From: Volvariella volvacea V23
Taxonomy: Eukaryota > Basidiomycota > Agaricomycetes > Agaricales > Pluteaceae
DNA length: 64,000 nt
Assembly: GCA_000349905.1 (NCBI GenBank)
Contig: KB722739.1
Coordinates: forward strand, 1,734,809 to 1,798,808
Direction of reading: 5' to 3'
The position numbers and the translations under genes were made by a program. The notes below the pieces were generated by a model that did no database searches, was not told the origin of the DNA, and saw only the letters and a list, made by a program, of their open reading frames with translations. Shown piece after piece: positions 59,811-64,000 of the stretch (position 1 is the first letter of the stretch; every line of letters starts with the position of its first letter).

Positions 59811-60595
59811 ATTGAAAAATTGCACTGAAGAAGCTAGGCTGTCGATGAATGAACGTGAATCGTTATAGTCTGTGTGGTCGTAGCAGGTCGTAAAAATGGA
59901 CGAAGCCAGTCGTGAAGAAATATAATAATTGTTGAGATGATCACCAGGACCAAAGGTGAATGTGGTGGTAGAACAAAGAGATGGAGAAAGGGGCATTTGA
60001 GGGGAATGCGATTGATAAACCACGGGAGGCTGACTAGTTCCCTCAGACATTGTGAGGCACCTTGGTCAACGGGCCAAGGGGCCTTGTAAAAAGTGTCAGA
60101 AAACCACGGCCTGTAAAAGAATGCTTCTTAGGATTATTGGGTGCACTTGCTCACCTCGATCCTTGTTTGACGCGACAGCATATCCATGTTGTGATAATTA
60201 GACACATCGCTGCAAACCTGCCAAGACAGGGATCAGCGGCTGACCCTGTGGATCAGGACGCGTCCAGAGCTCGTTTCTGCCCACTTTTCTGCTGCTTTGA
60301 GTACATACGACAGCAAAAATGTCAATCTGTATTACGAGGACACACAGAATCCCGGAAAAACGCGTGGTGGGGTGGATTTGAAGTGATGGCAACCAGCACA
60401 ACTCCAAATGAAGGGTTGTGACAACCGTGACCCAAACTTTCTCTCACTATCCTTGCTTTCTCTCATCACTTTCTCTTCCCCGACGAACACTGGGACTCCC
60501 TCCCAGCTGACAACGACCGCCCCGTCTCCCCATATTTTCTTCACGTTCCTTACCTTTCGCTCCTTTCTCAGTTCCATCAATAAGACCCCACTACA
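59811..60595. promoter_or_regulatory. Divergent promoter region of two surface-protein genes
   Basis: 785 nt between the divergent starts of the secreted His/Ser-rich protein (59810, -) and DAYGGI protein B (60596, +). The 130 nt before 60596 are strongly pyrimidine-rich (CTTTCTCTCACTATCCTTGC and similar), typical of fungal leaders. An open minus-strand frame continues upstream of 59810 to 60050 but is judged to be 5' UTR. Confidence 0.4.
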
Positions 60596-62870
60596 ATGAC
60601 AGCCTCCCAGAACCATCGCGTCGCCCTTAATGCCCGTCGTTTATCCAAAAAGCACGTTGGGTTGAGTCGAATGGAGGCTCGTCAGATACCACCAGTCATC
60701 GATTTGCCGATTCCGACTGGCGCAGACGACGACGATGAGGATTTACCCTTCCCAGGCGTCGGTTAGTACTTGGACGTTGGGACCTGCTTCCCACCAAGTC
60801 TGTAGTTCGATCCTGGCCCTCTGAACTGACCAATTCCCACAGTTCCTGGACCTCAGTTCACCAGGCCCACTTCGTCTTCGAGCTCTACGTCTGCTACTTC
60901 ACCTTCAGCAACCCCCTCTGCTTCAGTCACTGAAAGCGAAGAGACCTCAGCAGAGCCTTCGCGCTCTTCCGAATCTTCTTCCAGTGAATCAGCTACCGAA
61001 CCAAGAGAATCTCAATCAAATACTTCAGCCCCTCCTGCTCAAGATACTCCTCAAGATACTGATCAAAATAGCGATCAAGATACTGAAGCTGGAGCGCCGA
61101 CGGTGAGTTACCAAAGGAGCATATGTATTGTCAACCATTAAACACTAGTCAAGCCTACTCCACCTCCCTCGCGTCCACCGACTTTTGTCACACGCACCAG
61201 CACAGAGGAACTTCCAACCGGTAGCAGCATTTCCCAGGGATCTGAGGACGATGAAGGTGGTTCCAATGCAGGTCCTATAGTCGGTGGTATCCTTGCCGCG
61301 GTACTCGGCATCGCTGCGCTCATATTTGTCTTCCGTTTCATGACGGTACGTCCTACTACTCTGAGCCCTTCCTTTGTTGTTCAAATCTCTTCTCCGATTG
61401 TAGCGACGGAGGAAGAGACGCGACGAGATTCAAAACCCCTTCGACCCTAAGGAATTCCGTCGTTCGGCGGTCATGGTACACGATCAACCCGGAGGCAGCG
61501 AGACCATGGAGCGCGGGATTACTCCACGTCCCCCATCTGTAATTGAAAGGAAATTGGCATCACCAGCCCCAGCATATGGTCCACAAAGCGGCACCTACCC
61601 TCAGTCCACCTATACCCCCTTCAGTGATGCCCAAATGCAATACGGACAAGTGCCGCCAGATTATATTGGACAACAAGTCTATGCAGTGCCTCCTCAGCCT
61701 CAATACGGTAATTATAATCAGATGATGACCCAATCTCCTCAGGCTGTCACCTTTCCTGTCAACAATCCTTACGGAGCTCCTGCATTCTCTCCTCTTCCAT
61801 CTCCAACGTCCACTATGGTTCCAGCATATGACTCTGTCTATAAACACAACTCTCAGGCTGGCGAGAAGCACAACTCTGGGGTCACCCTCATAAGACAGGG
61901 ATCAGTAACTTCGTCTCATCCATCAATCATTACTCGACGGACATCTGTGATTGCGAATACACAAAATCAACAGGACAACACCGTTCAATATGCTAATTTA
62001 TCAAGAGCGTCAGCCGCACCCATGCCTACGCCTGTCATTGAGGAAGAGCCTATCGACCCGACTCGCTCAAGTGTAACACCATTCCAGGAGGCTCAATACG
62101 TCGAGATCTCAAAGAAATTGAACACGGAACCTCCTGCTGGGCTGAACACTCCTGCTGCTGAACAAATCTTAGCAACTATGAAGGTGAAGAGCCAACCTGC
62201 AAACGATCCCGCTGCCGTCGACGAGGAACTCCCACCTCCACCCATGCTTAAGGACTCCAGAGACACTGAATCTCCCTTCGCTGACCCTTCCGCATCAATT
62301 GCGAGTAGACACGCCTCCATAGTTGAGTTCCCAGTCCCTCCTCCAATGGTGAATCATGCGCGCGTCAACTCAAACCCGCCTATCCTTCCCGAGATCTCTG
62401 TCCAACCTAGGGACTCCGGCTACGACTTCCCTACCTCAATATTTGAGGGCACACCCACTTCTACACCTCTCGGTCGCGCGTTCCCCAGTGGCGTCAGCGG
62501 TACACTCGGAGCTGGAGGGTTAGGGGCATCGACGACTACTTTGGGTAAATTCCCGATCACACCCAGCCCGTTGGCGACCAGCTTCACTATTCCCTCTCCC
62601 CCGGTAGGAAAAGCAACCTTTGCGGAAGCAATCACGACAGGGCCACCTACTCCCACTGCTGTCTCGATGACTCCGGCTACGCCCACTACGCCCTCTACTC
62701 CACTAACCCCCGCTATTGTTGTTGATAACAGTGCAGTAAAGACTGCATCAGTTGCTAAACCAGCTACTGTTCCTGCCCCTGCCCCTGCACCCGCCTCCGC
62801 CCCCACTCCTGCTAACATTAAGAGGCCAGATACGGTGTATGATCCCGAGGATGCATATGGTGGTATTTAA
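60596..62870 (+). CDS. Single-pass Ser/Thr-rich membrane protein ending DAYGGI (family member B)
   Basis: Four exons (60596-60761, 60843-61102, 61154-61345, 61404-62870) encode 639 aa. The N-terminus (LSRMEARQIPPVIDLPIPTG) has no signal peptide. A Ser/Thr/Glu/Asp-rich outer segment follows (SSSSSTSATSPSATPSASVT). One TM helix (AGPIVGGILAAVLGIAALIF then VFRFM) is followed by RRRKRRDEIQNPFDPKEF and a cytoplasmic tail of about 470 residues rich in Pro, Ser, Thr and Gln. The last residues are DTVYDPEDAYGGI. The order of parts, the ARQ...DLP.P motif near the N-terminus, the basic stop-transfer and the DAYGGI end match the gene at 47417-48832. Exon 3 uses an acceptor TCAAG, forced by frame. A signalling or wall-anchoring role is plausible but unproved. 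Confidence 0.82.
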
Positions 62871-63880
62871 TTGAATGGTGATGCGGAGAGAATGAATGTA
62901 TTCTGCCTGTGCCGGCTCCTCTGAACGTTGAAATTCCCAAGTTGCTGGCCGCTTGTTTATATCCTTTTGTGTTTACCCCTCAATTGTGGCTGGGCCAGTG
63001 ACTTATTATCAGAGCGAGCGGGTGGTAAGGCTGGAATCTCTCCACCCTTCTCCCTCATTGGACCGATATTGTTTATCTGTATATATGTTTATCTGTTCTC
63101 TCTCCTTTTTATCTCCTTTTTATAATCCATCACGTTGACCGAGCTCCCCATTCTTTTGTATGTTTGTTGGATTGTATTCGCCTTTTCATACATCACCGTG
63201 TTGGCTGTGGGCGGAGCTGAGGCATGCTTATATAGACCTGTGGTGGACTTCACCGCATGATCCACTTTGACTTCGCGACCTATTATACATGGTGTGGATG
63301 CCCCACCAATCCCTTTTGTTGATTACTACCTTCTTCTAACCTTGCCAGTGGCAATGCTAGCGTTTTGAACAAAATTATGACTTTCGCTTTTTGATGATCG
63401 CGAGTTCTTGTATGACCACTCTGTTGTTTTACCTATCTTTATCGTTCAATTACTGTTCCCTCCATTTACGGCTTGTTTTGATGTCCCTTCGTTGTTTTCA
63501 TGACTAGCCATACTTTTTTCCCCCTTTGCTTCGACATTCTGAGCTAGTTACAGGATACCTGTTATGATTTATACCAGATTACGAGGTCCGGAACCTTGGT
63601 TATCGATATTTTATTATACCCCTTCTCATATCATTTATTTTAACGAAAGACTGAAGTTTGTTCGATTTCGACGTGTTGTAAATACGATATACAGTACACA
63701 AAGTACTCTACTGTCACTCCTTACTGCCACTTTATAATTCGCCTAAACGACTCGACACCACCACCTTGGAGTACTTGGTTCGTCCTGGAACCAAGCTATG
63801 GATTATAATCGTTAGTACGCCGTAATAACCAATATAATGTGAATATTACCCTAATAAACCACTAAGCTAGCCTAATATCC
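62871..63880. other. 3' region of DAYGGI protein B and intergenic DNA
   Basis: About 1 kb of AT- and T-rich DNA without a supported frame. The proximal part is the 3' UTR of the upstream gene. The distal part has repeated TAATA-type words (63830-63880) just before the TATA element of the next gene. Confidence 0.45.
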
Positions 63881-63888
63881 TATATAAG
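63881..63888 (+). promoter_or_regulatory. TATA box (TATATAAG)
   Basis: A strong TATATAAG lies 113 nt upstream of an ATG at 63994. With transcription starting about 30 nt downstream the leader would be about 80 nt. It is the clearest TATA element in the window and points to an inducible or highly expressed gene continuing beyond the right edge. Confidence 0.6.
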
Positions 63889-63993
63889 GGATGTTAGCAT
63901 CTGCATAGTTCACTGACATTGTAATCATAACAACTCCTTCAAATCTTAATCGCTCTCTGCTAGTACACATGATCTTTCACAACTACCACCACA

Positions 63994-64000
63994 ATGGACA
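63994..64000 (+). CDS. Start codon of a gene running off the right edge
   Basis: The window ends in ACCACAATGGACA. The ATG has a good fungal start context (CACAATGG), is preceded by a pyrimidine/A-rich leader, and lies 113 nt after a TATA box. Only the first two codons are present, so nothing can be said about the product. Confidence 0.5.

Noticed and set aside
62420..62818. 132-codon minus-strand Ala/Gly/Val frame resembling a membrane protein
   Set aside because: It is the shadow of the Pro/Thr-rich tail of DAYGGI protein B.

Overview
The window reads as nuclear DNA of a filamentous basidiomycete, most likely an Agaricomycete. Almost every gene is cut by many short GT-AG introns (about 45-100 nt). 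It carries fungal families such as a DUF6533 membrane protein, a fungal-type Tim44, a fungal heat-shock factor and an Inp2/vezatin-like protein. No rRNA, tRNA, CRISPR array or intact transposon was recognised. Exon borders were worked out by hand from reading-frame continuity and splice consensus. They are strong where family motifs continue across the junction and weaker elsewhere.

Layout. 1-842 (-): 5' half of a sugar transporter running off the left edge. 2985-3959 (+): mitochondrial cytochrome c heme lyase. 6728-7524 (+): small secreted protein. 7829-9509 (+): TIM44. 10009-11689 (+): F-box protein. 11951-12659 (-): ubiquitin-eS31 fusion, divergent from RFC3 at 12987-14313 (+). 14589-17790 (-): CDF zinc transporter in 14 exons. 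18523-19086 (-): EMC5, divergent from ZW10/DSL1 at 19209-22813 (+). 23243-25004 (-): RED/IK-like splicing protein. 25460-26542 (-): single-pass membrane glycoprotein. 28881-31922 (-): HSF-type transcription factor. 39012-40012 (+): ATP synthase subunit b (ATP4). 42079-43675 (-): DUF6533 membrane protein in 12 exons. 47417-48832 (-) and 60596-62870 (+): two related single-pass proteins with Ser/Thr-rich outer parts, both ending DAYGGI. 49832-51945 (-): cytochrome P450. 54824-57695 (+): vezatin/Inp2-like protein. 58582-59810 (-): secreted His- and Ser-rich protein. 63994 (+): start of a further gene behind a TATA box.

The left half is dense with housekeeping genes: mitochondrial biogenesis (heme lyase, TIM44; ATP4 further right), ubiquitin/ribosome supply, replication clamp loading, ER insertion and ER-Golgi tethering, splicing and heat-shock regulation. 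The right half is looser, with long stretches (about 31.9-39.0 kb, 43.7-47.4 kb, 51.9-54.8 kb) in which no complete gene could be built, and with accessory membrane, cell-surface and P450 genes.

The most unusual theme is gene architecture. Several genes contain exons of only 9-25 nt, at least three introns appear to be GC-AG, and some introns seem to end in AAG. The ORF-poor stretches may therefore hold further finely split genes that long-ORF searches miss. The other notable items are a Trp-acidic segment in the ZW10 protein that resembles the COPI-binding lasso of yeast Dsl1, and the paired DAYGGI membrane proteins.
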